A stretch of 64,000 nucleotides of DNA from Schaalia sp. JY-X169 (GCF_014069575.1 NZ_CP059675.1:744001-808000); one strand, 5' to 3'. Counted from the first letter of the stretch, positions 33,873-44,345 are shown. Notes: generated by a model from the letters alone, not told the origin. A program made the numbers and translations.

Positions 33873-34763
33873 ATGAGCCAGAACAGTCAGTCAGTATTGG
33901 CGCGGATTTTTGCCCCCGGGCCAACTCCGGATAACACGCCGCTACCAGCAACCGGGCGTGCTGGACGGAACCTCCCAGCGGCAGTCGCCTCCGGTGTCAC
34001 CCTGGTTGCGGCAGTCGCTCTGGCGTTGTTCTTCGCGAGGGATCTGTTCCTGATCCTTGTTGGTTGTCTGATGGTGGTGGCACTCTGGGAGATCGCTGGC
34101 GCACTAGCTCGTAAAGGTCTCCATGTCACCCTGATACCCGTGTATGTGGGTGGCTTGGGAATGTTTGTTGCCAGCGCGCTTGGGTCCCTGGACTGGGTCA
34201 TGTACGCAATGTACTTGACCTTCCTGGTGTCAACTGCGTGGCGAATCCTATCCACGAACACTCCGGGGCGTCCAATCATGGATGTGATGGCAACGGCATT
34301 CACTATCGTGTACATCCCTTTCATGGCTTCATTTGTGGGTTTGATGTCACAGAGGTCGGACACCCCGTGGCCGCTGGTGTTTTTCATTGTGGTTGTGGTT
34401 TGTAACGATCTGGGCGGATGGATGGCCGGGGTGTTGTTTGGCAAGCACCCCATGGCGCCGAAGTTGTCGCCGAAGAAGTCCTGGGAAGGATTTGCGGGTT
34501 CGGTTCTACTGTGCGGTGTCGCCGGTGGGGCCGCTACGGCCGTCCTCGGTATTCCCTGGTGGTGGGCGCTGGTATTTGCAGCGGCCGGTGCCGTGCTCGG
34601 CACACTGGGCGACCTCACTGAATCACTGATCAAGCGCGACGTCGGGTTGAAAGATATGTCGACAATTGTGCCCGGACACGGTGGGATCATGGATCGCCTT
34701 GACTCGTTGCTGTTTGCAGCGCCCGCCTTCTACCTGATCTACTCTGTAGCGTTAGGTTGGTGA
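33873..34763 (+). CDS. cdsA: Phosphatidate cytidylyltransferase
   Basis: Integral membrane enzyme making CDP-diacylglycerol from phosphatidate and CTP, the branch point of phospholipid synthesis. Eight or so membrane helices are visible. The C-terminal signature is present (LTESLIKRDVGLKDMSTIVP followed by GHGGIMDRLDS), with the catalytic acidic residues. PKLSPKKSWEG is also conserved. 296 aa. It is followed 4 bp later by rlmN. Confidence 0.95.
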   Translation: MSQNSQSVLARIFAPGPTPDNTPLPATGRAGRNLPAAVASGVTLVAAVALALFFARDLFLILVGCLMVVALWEIAGALARKGLHVTLIPVYVGGLGMFVASALGSLDWVMYAMYLTFLVSTAWRILSTNTPGRPIMDVMATAFTIVYIPFMASFVGLMSQRSDTPWPLVFFIVVVVCNDLGGWMAGVLFGKHPMAPKLSPKKSWEGFAGSVLLCGVAGGAATAVLGIPWWWALVFAAAGAVLGTLGDLTESLIKRDVGLKDMSTIVPGHGGIMDRLDSLLFAAPAFYLIYSVALGW

Positions 34764-34767
34764 CGAC

Positions 34768-36078
34768 ATGAGTGATCCAAGAAAAAGCAGACACAACCAG
34801 GGTCAAGGCGGGGCGCACGAGGGCGTCCGGGCTGCAAGACCAGGCAGGATTGGCGGGGTCTCCACCCCGGCCCGTCGCGAGGTGCGCCCGACGGACCAGC
34901 CGCCAGAAGGGGCGGCTCAACCGGATGCGCGCCCCGTGCTCAGTTTCGCAGCTAAGCGTCGGGGCAAAGCCCCGGCCCACCTCGCGGATTTTGATGTTGC
35001 AAAGCGCAAAGAGTGGGCTGAAAGTCTGGGAACCAAGGGGTTCCGCGCGGATCAGATGTCGCGGCAGTACTTCGTCCATAACCAGGCCGACCCAGCGAAG
35101 ATGACTGACCTGCCTCCCGCCGTTCGTGAGGGCGCCGCGAAGGAAATGCTCCCCACGTTGGTGACGGAAGCCAGTCGGCAAATAGCGGATGCCGGTGAGA
35201 CGATTAAGAACCTCTGGCGTCTCTATGACGGGGTTCTTGTTGAGAGTGTCCTCATGGCTTACCCCGACAGGGTGACGTTGTGTATTTCCTCCCAGGCAGG
35301 CTGCGGAATGGCGTGCCCATTTTGCGCTACCGGGCAGATGGGACTGACACGTAACCTCTCCACCGCTGAGATCATTGAGCAGGTTCGCCACGCTAGGCGC
35401 GAATGTACAGAGGGCGTTTTCCCGGACGGCCCCGATCACCTCTCCAACGTTGTTTTTATGGGCATGGGTGAACCTCTAGCCAATATCCGTGCGGTGACGG
35501 AAACTCTGCACCGGCTGATTGATCCTGCCCCTGACGGGTTCGGCATGTCAGCCCGTAACATCACGGTGTCGACGGTTGGGCTTGTCCCTGGAATCAAGAA
35601 GCTAACCACCTTGGGAATTCCGGTCACCCTGGCGATTTCTCTGCACGCCCCGGATGACGATCTACGCGATGAGTTGATCCCGATCAACTCCCGCTGGAAG
35701 GTTGGGGAGCTACTAGATGCAGCTCGGGCCTACTTCGTGAAGTCAGGTCGGCGCGTCTCGATTGAGTACGCACTCATCCAGGACATGAATGATCAACCAT
35801 GGCGCGCACAAAGACTAGCCGACGAGCTCAACAGGCGCGGACACGGCTGGGCACACGTCAACCCCATCCCACTCAACCCAACCCCGGGAACAATCTGGAC
35901 GGCCTCGACCAAGGCAGCTCAGAATGAGTTCGTGAAGATCTTGCGCGACAATGGTATTCGCACGACAATCCGCGACACCCGTGGTGCGGACATTGATGGG
36001 GCCTGTGGTCAACTTGCCACGAACTGGGCTAGTAAGAACGAAGAGAAAAAGGCACATGCCGCTAATGAGGAGGGCTGA
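34768..36078 (+). CDS. rlmN: Dual-specificity rRNA/tRNA methyltransferase RlmN (radical SAM)
   Basis: Makes m2A2503 in 23S rRNA and m2A37 in tRNA. The radical-SAM CxxxCxxC is in AGCGMACPFCATGQMG; VVFMGMGEPLAN and the C-terminal RDTRGADIDGACGQL with the catalytic cysteine are present. At 436 aa it is longer than usual (~370) because of about 60 basic/Pro-rich N-terminal residues. The stop overlaps the next start by one base. Confidence 0.96.
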   Translation: MSDPRKSRHNQGQGGAHEGVRAARPGRIGGVSTPARREVRPTDQPPEGAAQPDARPVLSFAAKRRGKAPAHLADFDVAKRKEWAESLGTKGFRADQMSRQYFVHNQADPAKMTDLPPAVREGAAKEMLPTLVTEASRQIADAGETIKNLWRLYDGVLVESVLMAYPDRVTLCISSQAGCGMACPFCATGQMGLTRNLSTAEIIEQVRHARRECTEGVFPDGPDHLSNVVFMGMGEPLANIRAVTETLHRLIDPAPDGFGMSARNITVSTVGLVPGIKKLTTLGIPVTLAISLHAPDDDLRDELIPINSRWKVGELLDAARAYFVKSGRRVSIEYALIQDMNDQPWRAQRLADELNRRGHGWAHVNPIPLNPTPGTIWTASTKAAQNEFVKILRDNGIRTTIRDTRGADIDGACGQLATNWASKNEEKKAHAANEEG

Positions 36079-36632
36079 TGGGCGACCTATTTCCCGTGAC
36101 TAAAGGAATGGCACGTGGCTACGACCAGAACCAGGTCGATATGTTCTTTGCACAGTCGCGTGAAGCATATGAAGGTGGGATGCCTGCTGAAACATTCTCA
36201 TCAGAGCAGATCCGCACTGCAGCATTCGACCTGGTGCGTGGCGGATACACGGTGCCACAGGTTGATTCTGCGCTGAACCGCCTTGAGATGGCATTCATCC
36301 AGCGTGACCGCTCAGCATTCGTTGCGGAGCACGGAGAGAATGCTTGGTTCGACAAAGTTGCCGAGGACGCAACCACCCTTTACCCACGTCTCTTGCGCCC
36401 CGCGGGTGAGAGGTTCCGCCATCCTGAAGGTAACGCCCAGGGATACTCGGTCGTTGAGGTTGACGCGCTGCTGGACCGTCTCTCAGCATTCTTTGATGAC
36501 CGTGACCAGATCACAGAACGGGATCTGCGCCTCGCCACCTTCAAGGTGACGCGTGGTGAAAAGGCGTACAACGAAGCACAGGTGGACGCATACCTGGGGC
36601 GCGCTATCCAGGTGCTCATGGCAGTGTCGTGA
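36078..36632 (+). CDS. DivIVA-domain protein
   Basis: A 184-aa soluble protein made of short DivIVA-like motifs: GYDQNQVDMFF near the start, YTVPQVDSALNRLEMAFIQRD in the middle, GYSVVEVDALLDRLSAFFDDRD and AYNEAQVDAYLGRAIQVL at the end. The pattern of aromatic-x-x-x-x-VDxxL followed by helix resembles the membrane-binding N-terminus of DivIVA, repeated four times, without a long coiled coil. A role in cell-pole or growth-site organisation is inference. It overlaps rlmN by one base and dxr by four. Confidence 0.8.
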   Translation: MGDLFPVTKGMARGYDQNQVDMFFAQSREAYEGGMPAETFSSEQIRTAAFDLVRGGYTVPQVDSALNRLEMAFIQRDRSAFVAEHGENAWFDKVAEDATTLYPRLLRPAGERFRHPEGNAQGYSVVEVDALLDRLSAFFDDRDQITERDLRLATFKVTRGEKAYNEAQVDAYLGRAIQVLMAVS

Positions 36633-37885
36633 ACGGCTCCACCCCCCAACTGGTGACAATCCTTGGTTCAACCGGGTCGATTGGAACCCAGGCTCTGGAG
36701 GTTGTCTCCAGTCATCCGGACAGCTTCAGCGTTGTTGGTTTGGCTGCCGCAGGGGGCAACCTCGCGCTCTTAGCACAGCAGATACGACGCTACCGCCCTC
36801 GCGTTGTGGCAGTCGCGCGGCCCCTTCTTGAAGCGGAACTCTCAGATCCTGCAGGTGCGGGCATGCAACTAGCTCGCGCCGTACGTGAGGTAGGAGCCGA
36901 GCTACTCATGGGTAGTGGAGCGACGGAGGAACTGGCAGGCCGCTACCCGGAAGCCACAGTCCTCAATGGTGTCAACGGCGGGATAGGTCTTGCCGCAACG
37001 TTGCGTGCACTGGAATGTGGCAGTCGACTTGCTCTTGCCAACAAGGAATCGTTGGTTGTCGGTGGCTCACTGGTCACCGCGGCAATGCAGTACCCGGGTC
37101 AGGTGATCCCGGTTGATTCAGAGCACTCCGCCCTCGCCCAGGGTCTTCTTGCCGGAGTCCACGAGAAGGGCATGGTGTCGCCCGTGGTGACGGGACGCAG
37201 TGAACTGCACTCGTTAGTGCTAACTGCCTCCGGTGGACCCTTCCGGGGGAAGAAGAGCTCTGAGCTGCGCGATGTGACAGCGCAGCAGGCCCTGGCGCAC
37301 CCAACCTGGGCAATGGGCCCCGTGGTCACGGTCAACTCTTCAACCCTGATGAATAAGGGACTGGAACTCATCGAGGCGGCACTCCTCTTCGATGTTCCCC
37401 CAGCGCAGATCACCCCTGTCATCCACCCCCAGTCAATCGTCCATTCCATGGTGACATGGCAGGATGGCTCCACCATCGCCCAAGCTTCTTACCCCGACAT
37501 GAAGCTGCCCATCGCCCTCGGCCTCGACTGGCATCACCATCGGCCAAGTATTGGGCGGCCGCTGCAGTGGGGTGAAGCGACCTCGTGGACGTTCGAGCCG
37601 GTTGACAACGAAACCTTTCCCGCCCTCGCCCTGGCTCGTCAGGCGCTAGAGGCATCCGCAACCCACACCTGCGTCCTCAACGCAGCGAACGAGGTCGGAG
37701 TGGCGGCATTCCTAGAAGGTCAGATCCCCTGGCACCGCATTGTTGAAACGGTTGCGGCAGTCCTGGGTGAGCATGAGGGAATCGACGATCCGACCCTCGG
37801 TGACGTCCTTGCGGTACAGGACTGGGCTTTCGCTCGCGCGGCACAGCTCCTCGGACTCCCGGGCAACCCTGGGCAGGAGCTTTAG
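36629..37885 (+). CDS. dxr: 1-deoxy-D-xylulose 5-phosphate reductoisomerase
   Basis: Second enzyme of the MEP isoprenoid pathway; converts DXP to MEP with NADPH. VTILGSTGSIGTQALEVV is the nucleotide-binding start; LANKESLVVGG, PVDSEHSAL, LTASGGPFRG and VDWxx-type MNKGLELIEA segments supply metal and substrate ligands. 418 aa from GTG 36629, overlapping the preceding gene by 4 bp. Together with ispG at 39183 it shows that this organism uses the MEP pathway. Confidence 0.97.
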   Translation: MNGSTPQLVTILGSTGSIGTQALEVVSSHPDSFSVVGLAAAGGNLALLAQQIRRYRPRVVAVARPLLEAELSDPAGAGMQLARAVREVGAELLMGSGATEELAGRYPEATVLNGVNGGIGLAATLRALECGSRLALANKESLVVGGSLVTAAMQYPGQVIPVDSEHSALAQGLLAGVHEKGMVSPVVTGRSELHSLVLTASGGPFRGKKSSELRDVTAQQALAHPTWAMGPVVTVNSSTLMNKGLELIEAALLFDVPPAQITPVIHPQSIVHSMVTWQDGSTIAQASYPDMKLPIALGLDWHHHRPSIGRPLQWGEATSWTFEPVDNETFPALALARQALEASATHTCVLNAANEVGVAAFLEGQIPWHRIVETVAAVLGEHEGIDDPTLGDVLAVQDWAFARAAQLLGLPGNPGQEL

Positions 37886-37888
37886 GTC

Positions 37889-39151
37889 GTGTTCATCGTC
37901 GGTCTGGTCATCCTCATTGTCGGGCTGATGATCTCCGTTGCCCTGCACGAACTTGGGCACATGCTGCCCGCAAAGAAGTTTGGCGCCCTCGTCCCCGAAT
38001 ACTGGATTGGGTTTGGGCCAACTGTCTGGAAAACTAAGAAGGGTGACACCACGTACGGTCTCAAAGCCCTCCCGCTTGGTGGATACGTGCGGATCCTTGG
38101 AATGTACTTCCCGAATGGAAACGGGCGTAAGACCAAGGCTGACGGAAGTTTGACGCTTGCGGAAATGGCCCGGCAGCAGTCGGGCGCGGAACTTGATGAC
38201 GCGGCCCGTCGCGGCCAGTCAGGGAAGCCGTTCTATAGGTTGTCGACCCCTCAGAAGCTGGTGGTTATGGCGGGGGGTCCTGTCATGAACCTGCTGATAG
38301 CAGTTGTTCTCATCGCGATTGTGGTTATGGGAATAGGCTTCAATGTGCCCTCGACAAACATTGCTGAAGTGCGCAATGCCGAGGACGGTACGGCGAGCCC
38401 GGCGGTCACCGCAGGTATTGAAGCGGGGGACCAGATTGTCCAGTGGGATGGCCGACCCGTTGAATCATGGGAAGGTCTCACGGAGGCGATCCAAGCGACT
38501 GACGGTCCGGTAGATGTGGTCGCGATTCGTGAGGGGAGCCCCGTAAACCTAGTGGTGGAACCGCAGTTGCGCGAGGACGGCACACGCTACGTAGGGATTG
38601 TCAGCGCGGTGGAACGTCAGCGTGGAACACCCGCTGATGTCGCTGAGAACGTGTGGATGCAGGTCAGTGCAACCGGGCGGGCCATCGTCGCGCTACCCGT
38701 GAGTCTGTTTGATCTGGTCCAGTCCCTCTTTACCGGTGAGGAAAGGGATTCTTCGGGGGTCATTTCAGTGGTTGGGGTAGCGAGGCTGGCCGGGGATATT
38801 GCGGGAGCACCCACGGCAGTAGATAGTGATTCCACGGCGGGGACTGGCATCCCCGGCGGTATGTCATTCCTTGATCGTGCAGCCCTGATGCTGTCCTTGC
38901 TGGCTGCACTAAACGTTGCACTCTTCGCCTTCAACCTCATCCCTCTGCCGCCACTTGACGGCGGCCACGTGGCCGGTGCGCTGTGGGGTGGGGCACGAAA
39001 TGTTGGCGCAAAAGTGACTGGTAAACCACGCCCCGCACCCGCGGATACGGCACGAATGGTGCCGCTCGCGTACGGGGTTTTCGCAGTTCTCATGGTGATG
39101 ACAGTGATCCTGGTTGTCGCCGATCTCGTGAAGCCAATTACGTTCGCGTAA
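37889..39151 (+). CDS. rseP: Site-2 protease RseP-like (M50) with PDZ domain
   Basis: Intramembrane zinc metalloprotease that releases membrane-bound regulators such as anti-sigma factors. HELGH at residues 20-24 lies in the first membrane helix, a PDZ domain ([22 protein letters not shown]) near 175-230, and the third ligand region [13 protein letters not shown] near residue 350. 420 aa. The start is GTG 37889, 3 bp after dxr, and ispG follows: the dxr-rseP-ispG order is typical of actinobacteria. Confidence 0.95.
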   Translation: MFIVGLVILIVGLMISVALHELGHMLPAKKFGALVPEYWIGFGPTVWKTKKGDTTYGLKALPLGGYVRILGMYFPNGNGRKTKADGSLTLAEMARQQSGAELDDAARRGQSGKPFYRLSTPQKLVVMAGGPVMNLLIAVVLIAIVVMGIGFNVPSTNIAEVRNAEDGTASPAVTAGIEAGDQIVQWDGRPVESWEGLTEAIQATDGPVDVVAIREGSPVNLVVEPQLREDGTRYVGIVSAVERQRGTPADVAENVWMQVSATGRAIVALPVSLFDLVQSLFTGEERDSSGVISVVGVARLAGDIAGAPTAVDSDSTAGTGIPGGMSFLDRAALMLSLLAALNVALFAFNLIPLPPLDGGHVAGALWGGARNVGAKVTGKPRPAPADTARMVPLAYGVFAVLMVMTVILVVADLVKPITFA

Positions 39152-39170
39152 CCTGGCGGCAACTAGGTGG

Positions 39171-39176
39171 GATAAT
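39171..39176 (+). promoter_or_regulatory. -10 element of a probable leaderless ispG promoter
   Basis: GATAAT ends six bases before the GTG at 39183, and no ribosome binding site is seen. This favours GTG 39183 over TTG 39180 as the start and suggests a leaderless message. Confidence 0.4.
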
Positions 39177-39182
39177 GGCTTG

Positions 39183-40331
39183 GTGAGTGAAGTTTCCCTG
39201 GGTATGCCCAAAGTTAAAGACACGCCGTTTCCCCGCAAGAAGACTCGGCTCATCCACGTCGGAGATGTGCCGGTTGGCGGGGGCAGCCCCATTTCGGTTC
39301 AGTCAATGACTACGACCAAGACGTACGACATTGGTGCGACGTTGCAGCAGATTGCGGAACTGACCGCTGCTGGTTGCGACATTGTGCGCGTGGCATGCCC
39401 GACTGACAAGGATGCGGAAGCGCTGCCCATCATTGCGAGGCAGTCCACCATTCCGGTTATTGCCGACATTCATTTCCAGCCCCGCTACGTTTTTCAGGCT
39501 ATCGAGGCCGGTTGTGCGGCGGTGCGGGTCAACCCCGGAAATATCCGTAAGTTTGACGACCAGATTGCTGAGATCACGAAGGCTGCGACGGATCACGGCA
39601 CCTCGTTGCGTATCGGTGTCAACGCGGGTTCGCTGGACCGTCGCATGTACGCCAAGTATGGGGGAGTGACGCCGGAAGCCCTGGTGGAATCCGCCGTCTG
39701 GGAAGCGTCCCTGTTCGAGGAGCACGGCTTCCACGACTTCAAAATTTCCGTGAAGCACAATGATCCCGTCGTGATGATTCGTGCCTATGAGCTTTTGTCC
39801 GAGGCCGGGGACTGGCCCCTTCACCTTGGTGTCACCGAGGCCGGTCCGGCCTTCCAGGGGACCATCAAGTCTGCCACGGCGTTTGGCGCCCTTCTGCGGG
39901 AAGGCATTGGCGACACGATTAGGGTTTCCCTTTCAGCACCGCCGGTTGAAGAGGTCAAGGTTGGTTTGCAGATCCTCCAGTCGATGGGCCTTCGCGAACG
40001 CACCCTGGAGATTGTTTCCTGTCCGTCGTGTGGGCGCGCCCAAGTTGACGTTTACACCTTGGCTGAAGAGGTGACCGAGGGGTTGAAGGACCTTACCGTG
40101 CCCCTGCGAGTTGCTGTGATGGGCTGCGTTGTCAATGGTCCGGGGGAGGCGCGTGAGGCCGACCTGGGTGTCGCTTCCGGCAACGGCAAGGGACAGATCT
40201 TCATTCGGGGCGAGGTCGTTGAGACAGTGCCCGAAGACCAAATTGTTGAGACTCTGATCCGCCACGCTGGCGTGCTTGCTGAAGAAATGGGTCTTGAGGC
40301 CGGGGATGGCGAGGTCGAGGTTCTTGCGTAA
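39183..40331 (+). CDS. ispG: 4-hydroxy-3-methylbut-2-en-1-yl diphosphate synthase
   Basis: [4Fe-4S] enzyme converting MEcPP to HMBPP in the MEP pathway. [19 protein letters not shown] at the N-terminus, DIHFQPRY and VNPGNI in the TIM barrel, and the cluster cysteines in SCPSCGRAQ and [11 protein letters not shown] are present. 382 aa. The downstream ORF overlaps its 3' end by 26 bp. Confidence 0.97.
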   Translation: MSEVSLGMPKVKDTPFPRKKTRLIHVGDVPVGGGSPISVQSMTTTKTYDIGATLQQIAELTAAGCDIVRVACPTDKDAEALPIIARQSTIPVIADIHFQPRYVFQAIEAGCAAVRVNPGNIRKFDDQIAEITKAATDHGTSLRIGVNAGSLDRRMYAKYGGVTPEALVESAVWEASLFEEHGFHDFKISVKHNDPVVMIRAYELLSEAGDWPLHLGVTEAGPAFQGTIKSATAFGALLREGIGDTIRVSLSAPPVEEVKVGLQILQSMGLRERTLEIVSCPSCGRAQVDVYTLAEEVTEGLKDLTVPLRVAVMGCVVNGPGEAREADLGVASGNGKGQIFIRGEVVETVPEDQIVETLIRHAGVLAEEMGLEAGDGEVEVLA

Positions 40332-40866
40332 GCTTGCAAAGGCAGTCCTCATTCCGGCTGCCAGTTTGGCCGCTTTGGCCTATATGGGTTTCCCAGCTCG
40401 GGTTGGTTTGACCGCGTCGCAAGCGCAGGTCTCCATGCCCGGGGATTTGCTGCTCCCAACCGCAGCTGTTCAGGGTGACCGAGCCGTAGTTGTTTCGGGG
40501 ACCCCGGAGGATGTGTGGCCGCTCGCCCTCGAGCTGCAAAGTCTCTACGGGGACCTCTTTGATTCAGAGTTGGCGGTTGTCTATCGGCAGGCGCCGGACC
40601 TGATTGTCTGGGAGGCAGTGATGCCCGCCCGCGATGATGACCACGACCAAGACCTGTTCCGCGCTACAGTGGCCGTGGCATTGCGCCCGGTCAGCGGGGG
40701 AACAATGATCCACGTGCGTGAACGTTACGCGGTTCTAGACGGGGTACGAGGGCGTTTTGCGACCTCGGTCGTCCTCGCCACCAGCGCCGTGGTGACCAGC
40801 GCAAAACTGCACGGATTTCGGCGCCAGGTCGCCGTGGGGCAAGCTAAGAACCCACTGAAAGACTAG
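40306..40866 (+). CDS. Hypothetical membrane-anchored protein, SRPBCC-like
   Basis: Not recognised as a named family. From the ATG at 40306 it is 186 aa with a basic start ([14 protein letters not shown]), one hydrophobic segment (about residues 15-30) and a soluble domain ([19 protein letters not shown] ... [11 protein letters not shown]) whose alternating strands and long C-terminal helix resemble a small START/SRPBCC fold. It overlaps ispG by 26 bp and ends 8 bp before proS, so it is co-expressed with both. Confidence 0.65.
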   Translation: MARSRFLRKLAKAVLIPAASLAALAYMGFPARVGLTASQAQVSMPGDLLLPTAAVQGDRAVVVSGTPEDVWPLALELQSLYGDLFDSELAVVYRQAPDLIVWEAVMPARDDDHDQDLFRATVAVALRPVSGGTMIHVRERYAVLDGVRGRFATSVVLATSAVVTSAKLHGFRRQVAVGQAKNPLKD

Positions 40867-40874
40867 GGAGTTAC

Positions 40875-42713
40875 ATGCTTACGACAATGGAGCAGCTGTT
40901 CGTTAAGACACTGCGGGAAGACCCGGCCGAAGCTGAGCTCGGGAGCCACAAGTTGCTTGTTCGGGCAGGGTACATCCGCCGCGTTGCCCCTGGTATTTAC
41001 ACTTGGCTGCCGCTGGGCCTCATGGTGCTGCGCAACATTGAGGCGATTATCCGCGAGGAGATGGGCAGGGCTGGGGCGCAAGAGGTCCTCTTTTCCGGCC
41101 TTCTTCCAGCCGAGCCTTACAAGTTGACCAACCGCTGGGTTGATTACGGTCCCAACCTGTTCCGACTCAAGGACCGTCGCGATAATGACTACCTGCTGGC
41201 GCCGACTCATGAAGAGATGTTCACGCTGCTGGTGAAAGAGATGGTGTCGTCCTATAAGGAACTGCCACTCACCCTGTTCCAGATCCAGGTGAAGTACCGC
41301 GATGAGGCGCGGGCCCGGGGTGGGCTGCTGCGTGGGCGTGAGTTCTCCATGAAGGACGCCTACAGTTTCGACCTCACCGATGACCAGTTGAACGATTCCT
41401 ACATGGTGCAGAGGGCCGCCTACGAGCGGATTTTCACGCGCCTAGGTTTGGATTACGTGATTTGCTCTGCCGTTTCCGGTGCGATGGGAGGCTCACGTTC
41501 AGAAGAGTTCCTGCTGCCCAGCCCGGTTGGCGAAGACACGTTCGTGACTTCTCCGGGTGGGTACGTGGCTAACTCCGAGGCCGTCACAACGCCCTCGCCC
41601 ACGCCGTCCCCAACCGAAGGACTGGCGCAGACCCGCGTCGTTGAGACTCCGGGTGCTGACACAATCGAGACACTGGTTGAGGTCTTGGATGAGGCCGCTC
41701 CGCGCGGAGATCGTCCCTGGCAGGCTTCGGACACCCTCAAGAACGTTGTCTTCACTGTCATCGATGGGAATGGCAAACGGGAGCTACTTGTCGTTGGTAT
41801 TCCGGGGGATCGCGACATCGACATGACGCGACTTGAGGCTTCTCTGTCGCCGTTCGAGGTCGAGGTGGCAACCGAGGAAGACCTCAAGACCCACCCCGAG
41901 TTGGTTGCCGGTTACATCGGCCCACAGGCCATTGGGCCGAACTCGGCGCTACGCGTTGTGGACGAGGACGGCAACCCTTCGGGTTCCGTGCGCTACCTGG
42001 TTGATCCTCGTATCGTTTCGGGAACCGTGTGGGTTAGCGGCGCAAATGAGAAGGACCTTCATACCACCGGCCTCGTGATGGGACGCGACTTTGAGGCGGA
42101 TGGATACATCGAAGCAGCGGATGTTCGCGAGGGCGACCCGGCTCCGGATGGTTCGGGACCCCTGAGTCTCAACCGAGGGATCGAGATCGGCCACATCTTC
42201 CAGTTGGGTCGCAAGTATGCGGAAGCGCTCGGCCTCACCGTCCTCGACGAAAACGGCAAGGCACGCACGGTCACCATGGGGTCGTACGGCATTGGTGTTT
42301 CTAGGGCCCTAGCTGCACTTGCTGAGGTGACTCACGATGATAAAGGGCTGGCGTGGCCGGCCTCTGTTGCACCGTTTGATGTTGATGTCATCGTCGCCGG
42401 TAAGGGAACTGATCTGGAGGACGCGGCGCGGGTCTTGGCTGAAGATCTTGACGCTTCCGGCCTGAATGTTGTGCTGGATGACCGCCGTTCGGCCTCAGCG
42501 GGCGTGAAGTTCAAGGACTCAGAGCTGCTGGGGATTCCACTTTCGGTGGTGATCGGTCGCGGGTTGAAGGACGGCGTGGTCGAATTGCGTGAACGGCGTT
42601 CAGGTGAGCGTCAAGAGGTCAAGGTGGAGGCGGCGTTTATGGCTGTAACGGCTGCGCGGAATGCACTTGTTGCCGCGGAGAACGCGGGTCTTTCGGCCTT
42701 GGAAGGGAAGTAG
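40875..42713 (+). CDS. proS: Prolyl-tRNA synthetase
   Basis: Class II synthetase of the bacterial type. Motif 2 region [20 protein letters not shown], an editing (INS) domain between motifs 2 and 3 (about residues 225-400), motif 3 [14 protein letters not shown] and the C-terminal anticodon domain are all visible. 612 aa, slightly longer than the ~570 aa E. coli form. The ATG at 40875 is 8 bp after the preceding gene. Confidence 0.97.
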   Translation: MLTTMEQLFVKTLREDPAEAELGSHKLLVRAGYIRRVAPGIYTWLPLGLMVLRNIEAIIREEMGRAGAQEVLFSGLLPAEPYKLTNRWVDYGPNLFRLKDRRDNDYLLAPTHEEMFTLLVKEMVSSYKELPLTLFQIQVKYRDEARARGGLLRGREFSMKDAYSFDLTDDQLNDSYMVQRAAYERIFTRLGLDYVICSAVSGAMGGSRSEEFLLPSPVGEDTFVTSPGGYVANSEAVTTPSPTPSPTEGLAQTRVVETPGADTIETLVEVLDEAAPRGDRPWQASDTLKNVVFTVIDGNGKRELLVVGIPGDRDIDMTRLEASLSPFEVEVATEEDLKTHPELVAGYIGPQAIGPNSALRVVDEDGNPSGSVRYLVDPRIVSGTVWVSGANEKDLHTTGLVMGRDFEADGYIEAADVREGDPAPDGSGPLSLNRGIEIGHIFQLGRKYAEALGLTVLDENGKARTVTMGSYGIGVSRALAALAEVTHDDKGLAWPASVAPFDVDVIVAGKGTDLEDAARVLAEDLDASGLNVVLDDRRSASAGVKFKDSELLGIPLSVVIGRGLKDGVVELRERRSGERQEVKVEAAFMAVTAARNALVAAENAGLSALEGK

Positions 42714-42719
42714 CAGGAT

Positions 42720-43211
42720 ATGGCAATTCGTGAAATCCGCGTCATCGGGGACCCGGTGCTCCGCACTCCAACCGAGTGGATCACAGAGATTGACGATCGG
42801 GTGCGTTCCCTGGTTGAGGACTTGCTTGAGACGGTTGATATGGATGGCCGCGCGGGGCTTGCGGCACCCCAGATCGGCGTTGGGCTGCGCGCTTTCTCAT
42901 GGAACATTGATGATGAGATCGGTTATGTGCTGAACCCCAGGCTGGTCGAGGTGTCAACGGAGGAGTACCAGGACGGAGATGAGGGGTGTCTTTCGGTCCC
43001 GGGCCTGTGGTACCCGACGGAGCGTGCCTGGTACGCACGGGTTGAGGGAATCGACCTCGACGGGAAGCCGGTTGTGGTGGAAGGTGAAGAGCTTATGGCC
43101 CGCGCCTTGCAGCACGAAACCGACCACCTTGAGGGAATGCTCTACATTGACAGGCTGGACCGTGCCACGAGGCGTAAGGCATTGAAGGCGATCCGCAACG
43201 CGGACTTCTGA
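42720..43211 (+). CDS. def: Peptide deformylase
   Basis: Removes the N-formyl group from nascent proteins. The three catalytic motifs are intact: [20 protein letters not shown] (metal Cys) and QHETDHLEG (two metal His and catalytic Glu). 163 aa. It begins 6 bp after proS and has a normal size. Confidence 0.97.
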   Translation: MAIREIRVIGDPVLRTPTEWITEIDDRVRSLVEDLLETVDMDGRAGLAAPQIGVGLRAFSWNIDDEIGYVLNPRLVEVSTEEYQDGDEGCLSVPGLWYPTERAWYARVEGIDLDGKPVVVEGEELMARALQHETDHLEGMLYIDRLDRATRRKALKAIRNADF

Positions 43212-43320
43212 GGGCTTTTCGTACCGGGCGCGTTTGGGATAACCTAGAGGCATCGCAAACACCACTTGGGTGATCAAGAACGTTGGGGAAGACGATCCTT
43301 GATTCCAACTGGAGGTAGCG

Positions 43321-43821
43321 ATGCTAGGAACGTTAACCCGGGGTGTGTTGTTCATACACTCAGTCCCCCCAGCTCTTGGGCCGCACGTACAGTGGGCGGC
43401 CGGTGCGGCGCTGGGGCGTGAAGTGCGCCTGGAATGGACAGATCAACCAGCAGCCCCCGGCATGATGCGCGCGGAGCTGTCGTGGACCGGTGAAGTTGGT
43501 ACTGGTGCCCGCCTCGCCTCTGCCCTGAGGGGTTGGGAACACCTTCGCTATGAGGTGACGGAAGAGGCGTCACGTGATTCTGATGGATCACGCTGGGCGC
43601 ATACCCCGGAGCTGGGGATCTTCCACTATCAGATGGACTCTGCGGGCAACGTGGTGGTTGCAGAGGACCGGATTCGTGCCGCAGTGGAATCTTCCAGTAA
43701 CTACGCAGATCTGCGCGACGCTCTCGATTTGGCGTTGGGTCAAGCCTGGGATGATGAGTTAGAGCCGTTCCGCTATGCAGGTGCGGGCGCCCCGGTGCGC
43801 TGGCTCCACAGGGTGGGGTAA
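43321..43821 (+). CDS. DUF3145 family protein
   Basis: A 166-aa protein of an actinobacterial family of unknown function. RGVLFIHSVPPALGPHVQWA, AELSWTGEVGTGARLASALR and DDELEPFRYAGAGAPVRWLH are the conserved blocks. GGAGG precedes the ATG. In streptomycetes a DUF3145 gene follows the fabD-fabH-acpP-fabF fatty acid synthase genes (from memory); here the next gene, 2 bp away, is an acyl-carrier-like protein, which echoes that link. Confidence 0.92.
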   Translation: MLGTLTRGVLFIHSVPPALGPHVQWAAGAALGREVRLEWTDQPAAPGMMRAELSWTGEVGTGARLASALRGWEHLRYEVTEEASRDSDGSRWAHTPELGIFHYQMDSAGNVVVAEDRIRAAVESSSNYADLRDALDLALGQAWDDELEPFRYAGAGAPVRWLHRVG

Positions 43822-43823
43822 CC

Positions 43824-44345
43824 ATGAGCTCAATTGGCGAGCAGTTTGGCGATCTTGCGGCACTGTTCGGTGGGGAAGGGGAAGCCCCATCGGACGGTGC
43901 AACGCCAACTCCGGAGAAGGACAGTGGTGACCAGGACGTCCTCGTCGGCGGTAACCTTGCTGGCGGACAGCCTCCCGCCAACGGTCAGGGGCATTCCCAA
44001 CCGGCCACAACCGCCGTCCAAGGCCACCCCCAACAGACCTCAACCGCCGGAGGATCGGCTTCCCTTTCGACGCCAACTGGGATCTCCGCTAACTCAGAGG
44101 CGGCAGTTGCGGACCCCACGTTTGAGTCCACCCTGATCGCAACGATCTGTGACCTGAACGGGATGTCTAGCGACGACTTCGACCTTGATGCGAGCTTGAC
44201 GACCGACCTGGACATCCAGGGTTTGCCACTGTGGGCACTGGTGGCTGAACTGGAGCGGTTTGCTGGCGCGAAGTTCCCGGATCCAGTTGTTGAGTCATGG
44301 CAGACCCCCCGCGACATCCTCGATGCCCCGAGGGATCAGGCGTAG
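43824..44345 (+). CDS. Acyl-carrier-protein-like protein lacking the phosphopantetheine serine
   Basis: A 173-aa protein. The first ~95 residues are a disordered Gly/Gln/Pro/Thr-rich region; residues ~98-170 have the ACP helical pattern (FESTLIATICDLNGMSSDDF, LTTDLDIQGLPLWALVAELE, ERFAGAKFPDPVVESWQTPRD). At the place of the usual DSL motif the sequence reads DIQGLPL, so the attachment serine is missing and it probably cannot carry a phosphopantetheine arm. It may be a structural or regulatory ACP paralogue. It is coupled to DUF3145 with a 2-bp gap. Confidence 0.75.
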   Translation: MSSIGEQFGDLAALFGGEGEAPSDGATPTPEKDSGDQDVLVGGNLAGGQPPANGQGHSQPATTAVQGHPQQTSTAGGSASLSTPTGISANSEAAVADPTFESTLIATICDLNGMSSDDFDLDASLTTDLDIQGLPLWALVAELERFAGAKFPDPVVESWQTPRDILDAPRDQA

